Positions 24,755 to 33,435 of a stretch of DNA of 35,124 nucleotides are shown here, piece after piece. The stretch lies in assembly GCA_947627045.1 (NCBI GenBank), contig CANQUM010000018.1:1-35124 (forward strand), read 5' to 3'. Both the position numbers and the translations under genes were made by a program. The DNA is from an uncultured Clostridia bacterium (GTDB taxonomy: Bacteria > Bacillota > Clostridia > Oscillospirales > Ruminococcaceae). Under the pieces are notes generated by a model. It saw only the letters and a program-made list of their open reading frames with translations. It made no database searches and was not told the DNA's origin. Numbering within the stretch: the stretch's first letter is position 1; each line of letters opens with the position of its first letter.

Positions 24755-25384
24755 ATGAAGAATTTAAAACAGGTCTTCCCTATTGTGTTTGTTTTAGTTT
24801 TGGCAGTTGGGCTTTTTTTTATCGTAAGAGCAAATGACAGGCAAACCGAAATGCTGGCTGAAAGCTCAAGTCAGGCAGCGGAACAAGCAAAAACCACTAT
24901 AAACACTGAGGATACTACCCTTGTTTCACCAAAGAACAGCGATTCTAATAATGTGTCCAAAGGAAAAGATGTAAAATATACAAAGAAGATTTTCAGTATC
25001 ACACAAAAGTCAAATAAAGTTAAATATCCTGTTACTGCTGTTATTACAGCAAAAAGAGTAGTAAAGTATTTCTTCGATGATTTGGAAAAGAAGTTTCAAA
25101 TTAATGATAAGTTAAACAGATATTATAAGCAAATAAATAACGATAAAATCTTTAAAAATAACACAATATTTTTGACTATTGCCGAGTTTGAAAACAGCAA
25201 TTCAAAATACTCAATTAACAGTGTTAAATACAATGAAAATCAAATATATATTGACATTATTGAAACTAAAGCTAAAAAGCCAAATAAAGAAAAATGCCGC
25301 AAAGTATTTGCGGTAAAGGTCGCAGATAAAGACTGTAATGCAAAGGCAGTTCAGAAAATAAACGTAAATATATTAAAAAAATAG
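24755..25384 (+). CDS. Membrane-anchored or secreted protein of unknown function
   Basis: A 209-residue protein with one N-terminal hydrophobic segment (about 8-25, no lipobox Cys), then a Ser/Thr/Asn-rich polar stretch to about 70 and a Lys-rich domain of about 130 residues. I recognise no family or active-site motif. The domain has alternating strands and helices (AVITAKRVVKYFFDDLEKKF, IYIDIIETKA) that could be an extracellular alpha/beta fold. ATG 24755 has ACGGAG upstream. It is transcribed on its own from a strong promoter, which suggests constitutive expression. Confidence 0.7.
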   Translation: MKNLKQVFPIVFVLVLAVGLFFIVRANDRQTEMLAESSSQAAEQAKTTINTEDTTLVSPKNSDSNNVSKGKDVKYTKKIFSITQKSNKVKYPVTAVITAKRVVKYFFDDLEKKFQINDKLNRYYKQINNDKIFKNNTIFLTIAEFENSNSKYSINSVKYNENQIYIDIIETKAKKPNKEKCRKVFAVKVADKDCNAKAVQKINVNILKK

Positions 25385-25393
25385 AAAAAACAC

Positions 25394-25422
25394 TTGCAAT
25401 TTAATTTTAATTATGATATACT
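25394..25422 (+). promoter_or_regulatory. Promoter of rpmE
   Basis: TTGCAA (25394-25399) and TATACT (25417-25422) are 17 bases apart, with TG one base before the -10. The implied leader is about 90 nt. Confidence 0.8.
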
Positions 25423-25429
25423 GTTAAAC

Positions 25430-25507
25430 GCTGATGATTATTCCATAGAACTACTGTCTAAACTGAAATGATGGGCTTCTATGTGAGTCATAGATTTGAT
25501 GTTTTGA
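25430..25507 (+). promoter_or_regulatory. rpmE leader with mutually exclusive hairpins
   Basis: TTCTATG (25477-25483) can pair with CATAGAA upstream (25444-25450, 7 bp), or its TCTATG can pair with CATAGA just downstream (25489-25494, 6 bp, loop TGAGT). The two folds exclude each other. L31 leaders that bind the protein are known in Firmicutes; whether this is one is not established here. Confidence 0.4.
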
Positions 25508-25521
25508 GAGGAGGATTTGTA

Positions 25522-25722
25522 ATGAGAGACGGTATTCATCCTGAGTATGAAGAAACTACAATTACATGTGCATGCGGTAATGTGATCAATACTCGTTCTA
25601 CCAAAAAGGATATTAAAGTTGAAATTTGTTCAAAATGTCACCCTTTCTACACAGGTAAGCAAAAACTCACAGATACAGGCGGACGTGTTGACAGATTCAA
25701 AAAGCGTTTCAATCTTGATTAG
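25522..25722 (+). CDS. rpmE: Ribosomal protein L31 (zinc-binding type)
   Basis: A 66-residue protein from ATG 25522, which has AGGAGG seven bases upstream; an 18-residue in-frame extension to 25468 has no ribosome site and is not family-like. It begins MRDGIHPEY and carries CACG and [10 protein letters not shown], the Cys set of the zinc-containing L31 form, followed by the usual GRVDRF tail. It is a component of the large ribosomal subunit. A palindromic terminator follows the stop. Confidence 0.96.
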   Translation: MRDGIHPEYEETTITCACGNVINTRSTKKDIKVEICSKCHPFYTGKQKLTDTGGRVDRFKKRFNLD

Positions 25723-25738
25723 TAATCAAAAGAACTTA

Positions 25739-25766
25739 GGGTGGATTTTAAAATCCACTCTTTTTG
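25739..25766 (+). terminator. Terminator after rpmE
   Basis: The palindrome GTGGATTTTAAAATCCAC (25741-25758) is followed by TCTTTTTG. Confidence 0.85.
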
Positions 25767-25802
25767 TTTATAAATAAACCAGAATTTTAGGAAGGCTTGC
25801 TT

Positions 25803-26423
25803 ATGAATTACACAACAATAAAGGACTTTGCAAAGAATAGCTTTATTGAAAAAAAGTCTGAATTTATAGGATACATCTCTCCGGTTAAAACAAACGATGA
25901 AGCTGTTGACTTCATAAACCGTATAAAATCGGAAAACAGAAAAGCCAGACATAATGTCTATGCCTATATATTAAGAGATAATAACATAACCCGCTACAGC
26001 GACGACGGAGAACCTCAGGGTACTGCCGGTATGCCGGTTCTCGATGTGCTTTTGAAAGAGGGCTTAACTGACGTCTGCGTTGTTGTAACAAGATACTTCG
26101 GTGGAATTTTGCTCGGAGGAGGCGGTCTTGTAAGGGCATATTCACACGCTTGCAAACTGACTGTTGACGCCGCCGTGAAAATGGAAATGTATGAATGTTT
26201 TGAAGTTACTCTGCAATTTGATTATTCTCTTTACGGAAAAATAGGGTATTCCCTTCCCGAATTTGAAATAAAAATGCTTAATGATGAATTTTCGGACAAT
26301 GTTACTCTAAAACTGCTTGTCAAAGCAGATAAGTATAACAAGCTCAAGGAGAAACTTAACGACATTACAAACGGTAAAATCTCAATTTTAAAATCAAAGC
26401 TGAAATATGGGGATTTTGCTTGA
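25803..26423 (+). CDS. YigZ/IMPACT family protein
   Basis: A 206-residue protein of the conserved YigZ (UPF0029/IMPACT) family. The N-terminal domain carries KSRFIG-like KKSEFIGYI, YSDDGEPQGTAGMP and VVTRYFGGILLGGGGLVRAY, all family signatures; a smaller C-terminal domain of the DUF1949 type follows. ATG 25803 has AGGAAGG about eight bases upstream; a TTG six bases earlier is less likely. The biochemical role is not well defined in bacteria. Confidence 0.92.
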   Translation: MNYTTIKDFAKNSFIEKKSEFIGYISPVKTNDEAVDFINRIKSENRKARHNVYAYILRDNNITRYSDDGEPQGTAGMPVLDVLLKEGLTDVCVVVTRYFGGILLGGGGLVRAYSHACKLTVDAAVKMEMYECFEVTLQFDYSLYGKIGYSLPEFEIKMLNDEFSDNVTLKLLVKADKYNKLKEKLNDITNGKISILKSKLKYGDFA

Positions 26424-26530
26424 CAATTTGATAATTTTAGCGTTTATGATAGGTAGATTGTAAAAAAATTGTAAACAAAATTGATTTCAAAAGGTTTATC
26501 CTGTTTTTTTCAGTATATAATATAAATATA

Positions 26531-27532
26531 ATGTCAGGCGGTGGTATTATTCTACCCAGAGAACAAACAGAATTGATCGAAGAAAAAACTCTTTGCAAAC
26601 AGGCGTGTCTTTCTAAGAACACCAAAGGAAGACTAAAAGATATTGAAAAGTGTGAATTAAGAACCGACTTTCAAAGAGACAGAGACAGAATACTTCACTC
26701 AAACTCATTCAGACGTCTTAAACACAAGGCGCAGGTATTTCTGTTTCCTACCGGCGACCATTACAGAACAAGACTTACACACACCCTTGAGGTCTCACAG
26801 ATCGCAAGAACAATCGGCAGAGCGTTAAGACTTAACGAGGATCTTATTGAGGCAATTGCCCTAGGCCATGATTTGGGGCATACGCCTTTCGGTCATGAGG
26901 GTGAAAGGGTTTTAAACGAGCTTTCACCGACAGGCTTTAAGCACTATGAGCAAAGTCTGCGTGTCGTGGATCATATAGACAAGCTCAATCTTACATATGA
27001 GGTCAGAAATGGTATTTTAACGCATACAAATCAAATTGCTGATACAAAAGAAGGATATGTAGTAAGGCTTGCCGACGTTATTGCCTATATAAATCACGAT
27101 ATTGACGATTCAATAAGAGCAGATGTTATGTCCGAAGCCGACATTCCGTCTGAAATTTCAAATGTTCTCGGACATTCAAAGTCTGAGAGAATTACTACTC
27201 TTGTAAAATCAATCGTTAAAAACGGCGCTGAAAATATTCGTATGGACGACGATATAAAAGAAGCGCATGACAAGCTGCATAAATTTATGTTCAAAAGCGT
27301 TTACACAAACCCTAAATGCAAGTCGGAGGAGGCTAAGGTAAAAGACCTTTTAGGAACATTATTTAATTACTTCTATGATAATTTCGACAGCGTTATGCCC
27401 GACCAGTATAAAGAACTTGCTTGTAATTTCTCAAAGGAAACGGCGGTTTGCGATTATGTTGCCGGAATGACGGACAGCTATGCAATAAACACATTTGAAG
27501 AATTGTTTATACCAAAGGGCTGGAATGGATAA
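26531..27532 (+). CDS. dgt: Deoxyguanosinetriphosphate triphosphohydrolase-like HD protein
   Basis: A 333-residue dGTPase-like protein of the HD superfamily, expected to split dNTPs into nucleoside and triphosphate. REQTELIEEKTL, RTDFQRDRDRILHSNSFRRLKHKAQVF, RLTHTLEVSQIAR and GHDLGHTPFGHEGE (His-Asp metal site) are clear. ATG 26531 has no good ribosome site and overlaps a TATAAT; the first seven residues (MSGGGII) are unlike relatives, so the true start is uncertain. It precedes dnaG by 36 bp, as in many Clostridia. Confidence 0.9.
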   Translation: MSGGGIILPREQTELIEEKTLCKQACLSKNTKGRLKDIEKCELRTDFQRDRDRILHSNSFRRLKHKAQVFLFPTGDHYRTRLTHTLEVSQIARTIGRALRLNEDLIEAIALGHDLGHTPFGHEGERVLNELSPTGFKHYEQSLRVVDHIDKLNLTYEVRNGILTHTNQIADTKEGYVVRLADVIAYINHDIDDSIRADVMSEADIPSEISNVLGHSKSERITTLVKSIVKNGAENIRMDDDIKEAHDKLHKFMFKSVYTNPKCKSEEAKVKDLLGTLFNYFYDNFDSVMPDQYKELACNFSKETAVCDYVAGMTDSYAINTFEELFIPKGWNG

Positions 27533-27568
27533 AGTCTATTAACTATTTTTTGATTGGAGTGAGATATA

Positions 27569-29341
27569 GTGCCATTTCCTTCTGACTTCTTAGAAAGGCT
27601 CAAGGACGCCAACAGAATAGATGATATAATGTCAAACTATGTTCAGTTAAAAAGAGCCGGTTCTGTGTCGAAGTGTCTATGTCCTTTTCACTCCGAAAAA
27701 ACAGCTTCCTGCACTATTTATACAGATACGCAGAGCTTTTACTGCTTTGGCTGCGGATCAGGAGGAGACGTTATAACCTTTATTATGAAAATTGAAAATC
27801 TCGACTACTATGAGGCTGTAAAGATGCTGGCAGAGCGCAGCGGCATTCCCCTGCCCGAAGATTCCTCACGAGGTAATGACACAGTCAGAAAAAAGCAGCG
27901 TCTTTATGAAATCAACCGTGAAGCAGCGAGGTTTTTCTTTAATAATCTACGCTCACCTCAGGGAAAGGTCGGGCTTAAATATCTTGTAGACAGAGGTCTG
28001 AAACCCGAAACTATTCAAAAATATGGTCTGGGCTTTGCAGAAAATAAGTGGACAAGCCTTAAAGACCATATGCTTGCAAAAGGTTATATGGAAAACGAAC
28101 TTGTTGATGCAAGTCTGCTGGGACGCTCTCAAAGCGGAAGAACATACGACTTTTTCAAAAACCGAGTTATGTTCCCTTTCTTTGATCTAAGAGGTAATGT
28201 TATTGCTTTCGGCGGGAGAACGCTTGACCCTGACGACTCAAGAAAATACCTTAACTCAAGAGAAACTATTGTTTTTAAAAAGAACAGAACTCTGTTTTCT
28301 CTTAACTTTGCAAAAGAATCAGCTTCTAAGAAAAAGCAACTTCTTCTCTGTGAAGGAAATATGGACGTAATATCAATGAATCAGGCAGGATTTGAAAATA
28401 CAGTTGCTACCTGCGGTACTGCTATAACCTCAGAACACGCCAGACTTATGTCTCAATACTGCAAGGAAGTAGTTATCTGCTACGATTCAGACGAAGCCGG
28501 ACAAAAGGCGTCAAAAAAGGCAATTGACCTTCTTTCAGAAGTGGGACTTAACACACGGATAATTAAAATGGAGGGTGCTAAAGACCCGGACGAATATATA
28601 AAGAAATTCGGTGCAACACGTTTTAAACTGCTTATAGACAAGTCTGACAATGCTGTAGAGTTTGAACTGAATAAAGCAAAAAGCGGTCTTGATATTGAAA
28701 ACAGCGATGTAGACCGTATTGAGTATATTAAAAAATGCTATGATATTTTATCTCAGGTAGAAAATGATATTGACCGCGAAATTTACATCAAGAGCTTTGT
28801 GAAAAGAATGAATATTTCCGAAGACACTGCCTTTCGGGAAGTAGAAACAATAATAAAAAGGAGAAAATACTCAGGCAGAAAAAAGCAATGGCGTCAGCTT
28901 TATCAGAATACGATCTCCCCTGAAAAAGGTAAAACAAATCCTACAGCATCTGTATTCAATAAGGAAGTCAAATGCGAGGAAGGTATATTATATTATCTCT
29001 ATCAGAATCCCGAGCAAGCTAACTTTATAAGCAAAGCTTTACCTGCCGAGAATTTTGTTACCGACATAAACAGACGTATATATTCAAGCCTTCTTTTTAA
29101 GATAAAAAACGACCTTGATTTTTCTCTTTCGTCATTCAACAGCGAATTTTCTGCCGATGAAATGGGAAATGTTGCAAATATTATCGGCAGACGTCGAGAA
29201 ATTCCTGTTGACAAACAAGTATTAACCGATTATATAAACGTGCTAAATTCGCATAATAATATTAATCAGAATTCTGCTGATGAAATGTCAGACGACCAAT
29301 TACTCAGATTCACCGAGAAATTGAGGAATGAAAAAACATAG
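27569..29341 (+). CDS. dnaG: DNA primase DnaG
   Basis: A 590-residue primase that lays RNA primers at replication forks. The CHC2 zinc finger is complete (Cys38, His41, Cys59, Cys62), the TOPRIM domain shows the catalytic CEGNMDV and YDSDEAG motifs, and a C-terminal helicase-binding region follows. The GTG start at 27569 has GGAGTGAG upstream and gives the normal MPFPSDFLERL beginning. It lies between dgt and rpoD. The rpsU gene often found in this operon is absent here. Confidence 0.97.
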   Translation: MPFPSDFLERLKDANRIDDIMSNYVQLKRAGSVSKCLCPFHSEKTASCTIYTDTQSFYCFGCGSGGDVITFIMKIENLDYYEAVKMLAERSGIPLPEDSSRGNDTVRKKQRLYEINREAARFFFNNLRSPQGKVGLKYLVDRGLKPETIQKYGLGFAENKWTSLKDHMLAKGYMENELVDASLLGRSQSGRTYDFFKNRVMFPFFDLRGNVIAFGGRTLDPDDSRKYLNSRETIVFKKNRTLFSLNFAKESASKKKQLLLCEGNMDVISMNQAGFENTVATCGTAITSEHARLMSQYCKEVVICYDSDEAGQKASKKAIDLLSEVGLNTRIIKMEGAKDPDEYIKKFGATRFKLLIDKSDNAVEFELNKAKSGLDIENSDVDRIEYIKKCYDILSQVENDIDREIYIKSFVKRMNISEDTAFREVETIIKRRKYSGRKKQWRQLYQNTISPEKGKTNPTASVFNKEVKCEEGILYYLYQNPEQANFISKALPAENFVTDINRRIYSSLLFKIKNDLDFSLSSFNSEFSADEMGNVANIIGRRREIPVDKQVLTDYINVLNSHNNINQNSADEMSDDQLLRFTEKLRNEKT

Positions 29342-29468
29342 TTTAAAATCAGGCAAGGTGAATTTCTATTTTTAATAAGCGGCAGAAAGTAAATTCATAT
29401 TTTTAGAAACTACCGATATGAACATACTTAGCCGAAAAATAAATATCTTTATGATTGGAGATTTGATT

Positions 29469-30572
29469 ATGACATTTGATAAAAAAATGATTTTAGAAAA
29501 TCTTATGGAAAAAGGAAAGACTACCGGAAGGCTTTCTACCAAAGACATTACCGACGCATTAGAAAAACTCGACTATGACGTTGATCAGATGGATGCCTTT
29601 TACGATAACTGTGCAGCGCTCAATATAGAAATAATTGACGATATTTCCCCTGATGAAACTCTAGACATCACAGCAAGCGACGAAGAAAGCTCTGAGGATT
29701 CTGTTGATATATCAATATCTACAGAAGGTATTTCAATCGACGACCCCGTTAAAATATATCTCAAGGAGATAGGCAGAGTTCCATTGCTTACAGCTGAGGA
29801 CGAAATTCAGCTTGCAGAACAGATGGGAAGCTCCGATGAGGAAAAAGCGTCGGAAGCTAGAAAAAAACTCGCTGAGGCTAACCTTCGTCTTGTCGTTTCT
29901 ATTGCAAAAAGATATGTAGGTCGCGGTATGAGTTTTTTGGATCTTATTCAGGAAGGAAATTTAGGTCTTATCAAGGCTGTTGAAAAATTCGACTACACAA
30001 AAGGTTTTAAGTTTTCAACCTATGCAACATGGTGGATAAGACAAGCAATAACTAGAGCTATTGCCGATCAGGCAAGAACTATAAGAATACCGGTCCATAT
30101 GGTTGAAACAATTACAAAAGTAAAAAAGGTATCGTCTCAGCTTCTTCATAAAAACGGTCATGATCCAAGCTCTGAAGAAATTGCACAGGAGCTTAATATG
30201 CCCGTTGAAAGAGTAAGGGATATTATGAGAATAGCTCAGGACCCTGTTTCTTTGGAAACGCCTATCGGTGAGGAGGAAGACTCGCATCTGGGAGATTTCA
30301 TTCCCGACGACGAAGCACCTGCACCTGCTGAGGCAGCTTCAAGAACTCTCTTGAAAGAACAGCTTAATCAGGTTCTTTCAACACTGACCGACCGTGAAGA
30401 AAAGGTTTTAAGACTTCGTTTCGGTCTTGAAGACGGACGCTCAAGAACTTTAGAAGAAGTAGGTCAGAGATTCAACGTAACTCGTGAACGTATCAGACAA
30501 ATAGAGGCAAAAGCTCTTAGAAAGCTGCGCCACCCGAACAGAAGCAACAAGGTCAAGGATTATTTAGATTAA
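29469..30572 (+). CDS. rpoD: Primary sigma factor RpoD/SigA
   Basis: A 367-residue housekeeping sigma factor. ATG 29469 follows TTGGAG, whereas the in-frame ATG at 29418 gives 17 extra residues without a ribosome site. Region 1.1-like residues come first, then region 1.2 ([16 protein letters not shown]), region 2 ([26 protein letters not shown] for -10 recognition), region 3, and region 4.2 ([27 protein letters not shown]) for -35 recognition. It follows dnaG with a 127-bp gap, the Firmicutes order. The promoters listed in this annotation fit its specificity. Confidence 0.97.
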   Translation: MTFDKKMILENLMEKGKTTGRLSTKDITDALEKLDYDVDQMDAFYDNCAALNIEIIDDISPDETLDITASDEESSEDSVDISISTEGISIDDPVKIYLKEIGRVPLLTAEDEIQLAEQMGSSDEEKASEARKKLAEANLRLVVSIAKRYVGRGMSFLDLIQEGNLGLIKAVEKFDYTKGFKFSTYATWWIRQAITRAIADQARTIRIPVHMVETITKVKKVSSQLLHKNGHDPSSEEIAQELNMPVERVRDIMRIAQDPVSLETPIGEEEDSHLGDFIPDDEAPAPAEAASRTLLKEQLNQVLSTLTDREEKVLRLRFGLEDGRSRTLEEVGQRFNVTRERIRQIEAKALRKLRHPNRSNKVKDYLD

Positions 30573-30639
30573 ATCAGCTTTACGGGCGTTTTATCTACAT
30601 AACCCTTACGCATCATTAATAAAAGAAAGGCTCAGGTCT

Positions 30640-31491
30640 ATGGAACGCACCCGTAATAACTCTAACAATTCATATGATGATAATTACGAGCCTGATTATT
30701 ATAACAGCTATGATGATGGCAATATCAGGTCAGATAAGAAAAAGCGCAGAAGAAATAAACGTCGAAGAGTTGTACTCTGGCTAATAACGCTTGGCATTTT
30801 AGCTATACTTATCGACCTTATTGTACTTCTATATACGGGCAGGATTTGGTTTAATTCCCCTGCCCGAAAGGAATACCCTGTTCAGGGCATAACAGTATCC
30901 TCACTTCAGGGAGCTATAAACTTTAACGCCATTGAGATTGAAAACATTTCATTTGCATATATAAAGTCAAGTGAGGGTAAAAGTCTTAAAGATAAGCAGT
31001 TTGACGCCTCTTGGAACAATTCAAAGGACAGTACTGTAAAAACAGGTGCTTATCACAAGTTTTCATTTACCGATGACGGAAAATCTCAAGCAGAAAATTT
31101 TATTCAAACGGTCGGAAAAATTACAAAAAACGGTTATAGACTTATCCCGGCGGTTGAAGTTACTAAAAGCAGATTATCGCTTGCATATTCTCCGGAAAAG
31201 GATACAGTTGTAAAAGAATTAAAAGAATACTGCAAAGCAATCAAAGATGAATACGGAGTAAATCCTATTATAATTACCGGAGATAAGTTTTATAAAGACT
31301 TCCTAAAGAATGATTTTTCCGGCTATAAGCTCTGGATAATAGATTTATTTTCAAAGCCTGATTCTATAAGTTGGAGTCTTTGGAACTACAGTCCCAGAGG
31401 AAAGCTGGAAGGCACATCTAATTCAAAAAACTATATAAATTTAAGTGTCTTCAACGGTTCTAAGCATGACTTTTCAAAGCTGCAGTATTAA
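30640..31491 (+). CDS. Membrane-anchored GH25 lysozyme-like protein, probably inactive
   Basis: A 283-residue protein with an acidic, Asn/Tyr-rich N-terminus, a basic KKKRRRNKRRR patch, one membrane segment (about 44-65) and an external domain of the GH25 muramidase fold. QGITVSSLQGAINF, FAYIKSSEGKS, TGAYHKFSF and LWNYSPRGKLEG match the family order. The usual acids are missing: GIDVS is GITVS (Thr85), the central DxE is not intact (PAVEVT, 170-175), and the late VDLN Asp is Asn267 in INLS. It may bind peptidoglycan without cutting it. It follows rpoD and is closed by a terminator. Confidence 0.78.
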   Translation: MERTRNNSNNSYDDNYEPDYYNSYDDGNIRSDKKKRRRNKRRRVVLWLITLGILAILIDLIVLLYTGRIWFNSPARKEYPVQGITVSSLQGAINFNAIEIENISFAYIKSSEGKSLKDKQFDASWNNSKDSTVKTGAYHKFSFTDDGKSQAENFIQTVGKITKNGYRLIPAVEVTKSRLSLAYSPEKDTVVKELKEYCKAIKDEYGVNPIIITGDKFYKDFLKNDFSGYKLWIIDLFSKPDSISWSLWNYSPRGKLEGTSNSKNYINLSVFNGSKHDFSKLQY

Positions 31492-31537
31492 GCCTGATAA
31501 ACAGTTATAAAATCGGTCTTAATGACTTAATATATTC

Positions 31538-31565
31538 AGCCCCTCAAAATATTTGAGGGGCTTTA
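31538..31565 (+). terminator. Terminator after the GH25-like gene
   Basis: An 11-bp stem AGCCCCTCAAA (31538-31548) / TTTGAGGGGCT (31552-31562) with a 3-base loop precedes a short TTTAAT tract. Confidence 0.75.
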
Positions 31566-31621
31566 ATACTACATAAAAAATCATATGCGTGTTCTAAATT
31601 CAGGATATAAGTAATAAAATA

Positions 31622-31651
31622 AAAAGAGACAGCTTATAAGCTGTCCCTTTT
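31622..31651 (-). terminator. Terminator of the AbrB-type gene
   Basis: A near-perfect inverted repeat (31622-31636 / 31637-31651, one G-U in the minus-strand RNA) is followed on the minus strand by TATTTTATTAC, 16 bases after the gene's stop. Confidence 0.75.
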
Positions 31652-31667
31652 AAATATTATGTCAGTA

Positions 31668-31907
31668 CTATTTTGTCAATTCCTTGACGCAGTCGGCACA
31701 AACAAATTTGCCCTTGAATTCTGCAACTCCATCTTTGCCGCCGCAAAAAGTACATGAACGCTGGAATTTCTTAAGGATAATCTTATCACCATCAACATAA
31801 ATCTCAAGCGCATCCTTAGGACCAATGTCATATGTCCTTCTCAGCTCAATTGGAATTACAATTCTTCCAAGTTCATCAAGTGGTCTTACAATTCCTGTTG
31901 ATTTCAT
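31668..31907 (-). CDS. AbrB-family transition-state regulator with a C-terminal zinc-binding motif
   Basis: A 79-residue protein from ATG 31907, which has AGGAGGG eight bases upstream; a 21-residue hydrophobic extension in the same frame includes that ribosome site and is not real. Residues 1-50 are a swapped-hairpin AbrB DNA-binding domain (STGIVRPLDELGRIVIPIELRR, shown here as its usual two halves, and DALEIYVDGDKIILKK). Then CTFC and CADC, separated by 14 residues, form a probable zinc ribbon in place of the AbrB/SpoVT C-terminal domain. It likely controls post-exponential or sporulation genes, in keeping with the nearby spmA and spmB. Confidence 0.9.
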   Translation of the reverse strand: MKSTGIVRPLDELGRIVIPIELRRTYDIGPKDALEIYVDGDKIILKKFQRSCTFCGGKDGVAEFKGKFVCADCVKELTK

Positions 31908-32057
31908 TTGTTCTTCCCTCCTAAACTCATAAAATAATAACATCCAAACTAACATCAATAAAGGGATCAATCCCTAATGATGACTTAAATAAAATCCTCC
32001 GTCATTTGATGACGTATAAGAAATTGTGGTTATATATTTTACTCAATCTCAATATTA

Positions 32058-32085
32058 ATTTTACCATAATACAAATTTTTGTCAA
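32058..32085 (-). promoter_or_regulatory. Promoter of the AbrB-type gene
   Basis: On the minus strand, a perfect TTGACA (32085-32080) and TAAAAT (32063-32058) are 16 bases apart. The leader of about 145 nt contains two small inverted repeats (GGGAT/ATCCC near 31967 and CGTCAT/ATGACG near 32004). Confidence 0.7.
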
Positions 32086-32131
32086 GCAAGATTGCGAAAA
32101 TGACGATAACTATTAACGTGGGGTACATTTT

Positions 32132-32725
32132 ATGTCTACAATTGTGGCAATCATTACTATTATATCCTTAATGCTAGGATTTTATAATAATAATTTATAT
32201 AATATAACAAATTCTGTTATGGATAATGCTGATAAATCAATACAGTTTATGCTAACAATTGCAGGCACAATGGCTCTTTGGGGAGGACTAATGAATATTG
32301 TAAAGGAGTCAAAACTTGATGAAAAAATTTCATCTCTATTAAAACCTTTTCTGAGATTAATATTTTCAAAATTGAATCTGGGCGGTGAAACTTACAAAGC
32401 GATAACTATGAATGTTACAGCAAACCTGCTCGGTCTTGGTAATGCTGCCACTCCGCTTGGAATTGAAGCTATGAAAAAAATCAAAAAAGAAGAAAATTTG
32501 AAAAACCGGCCGTCAAAAAATATGGCGCTTTTTACACTTCTCAATACAGCGTCAATACAGCTTATTCCCTCCACAATTGCCGCAATACGTTTTTCACACG
32601 GCTCTAAAAATCCAATGGAGATACTTCCGGCTGTTTTAATTTCCTCATTTGTTTCTCTTTTATGTGGGGTGATACTTATAAAAACAACCTGGAAAAATGA
32701 AAATGAAAAGTGTAAAAAGCGATAA
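32132..32725 (+). CDS. spmA: SpmA, spore maturation protein A
   Basis: A 197-residue integral membrane protein with a nucleoside-recognition (Gate) domain, required with SpmB for spore core dehydration. Recognisable parts are the central ALWGGLMNI, the FSKLNLGGETYKAITMNVTAN region, and LGNAATPLGIEAM. The length is normal for SpmA. ATG 32132 follows GTGGGG. spmB starts 85 bp downstream, so the two are probably cotranscribed. Confidence 0.93.
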   Translation: MSTIVAIITIISLMLGFYNNNLYNITNSVMDNADKSIQFMLTIAGTMALWGGLMNIVKESKLDEKISSLLKPFLRLIFSKLNLGGETYKAITMNVTANLLGLGNAATPLGIEAMKKIKKEENLKNRPSKNMALFTLLNTASIQLIPSTIAAIRFSHGSKNPMEILPAVLISSFVSLLCGVILIKTTWKNENEKCKKR

Positions 32726-32810
32726 AGCAATACCTTTGGTGTAATAAAAAATTCTTAAAACGTAATCGTCTTATTTAACCTGCAAGTATTTTTAGCGGTA
32801 AAAAAACATA

Positions 32811-33359
32811 GTGATTAATATGATTGAATTTATATCAAACTACAAACTTTCAGATATGATACTTCCGCTGATCATAACATTCATAATAACATATGGATAT
32901 TTTAAAAAAGTAAACATAATAGATTCATTCATAAAAGGCGCAATAAGCAATCTTAAAACAGCAGTTGAAATCTTCCCATCTGTTTTAATTCTTATGGTGT
33001 CTATAGGTATGTTCAGCTCATCGGGGGGAATAGAACTAATAACCAAACTGTTATCGCCTGTTACCTCGTTTCTCGGATTTCCTGATGAGTGTGTTCCGTT
33101 AGCAATACTGCGCCCGCTGTCTGGCAGCGGAGCGTTGAGTATGTTTGACTCGATTCTTTCAGAAAATTCCCCAGACGGGTTTGCCGGACGTGTAGCAAGT
33201 GTTCTTATGGGTTCTACAGAAACTACTTTCTACACATTATCAGTATACTACTCCGCCTGCAAGGTCAAGCCGACAAAAAGAATCATACTATATTGCCTAT
33301 TTGCAGACCTTGTAGGATTTATAATGAGCTCTCTAACCGTTAGTATTATATATCATTAA
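32811..33359 (+). CDS. spmB: SpmB, spore maturation protein B
   Basis: A 182-residue membrane protein, the partner of SpmA. RPLSGSGALSMFDSIL and the GSTETTFYTLSVYYSA motif near the C-terminus are characteristic. It has about five membrane segments. The start may be GTG 32811 or ATG 32820; neither has a strong ribosome site, which is unusual in this window and may mean low or coupled translation. Confidence 0.93.
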   Translation: MINMIEFISNYKLSDMILPLIITFIITYGYFKKVNIIDSFIKGAISNLKTAVEIFPSVLILMVSIGMFSSSGGIELITKLLSPVTSFLGFPDECVPLAILRPLSGSGALSMFDSILSENSPDGFAGRVASVLMGSTETTFYTLSVYYSACKVKPTKRIILYCLFADLVGFIMSSLTVSIIYH

Positions 33360-33435
33360 TTAAAAAAACACAAGTAATTACCGATTTCTATTACTCATCA
33401 AATATAAATCAAAAGCTAATAAAAGGAGAATTCAT

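Noticed and set aside
25468-25521. N-terminal extension of L31
   Set aside because: It lies in the structured leader, has no ribosome site, and would include the real one within the coding region.
26461-26532. Leaderless promoter for the dGTPase-like gene (TATAAT at 26516 and 26527)
   Set aside because: No -35 element lies at a workable spacing for either -10, and the region is AT-rich, so chance matches are likely.
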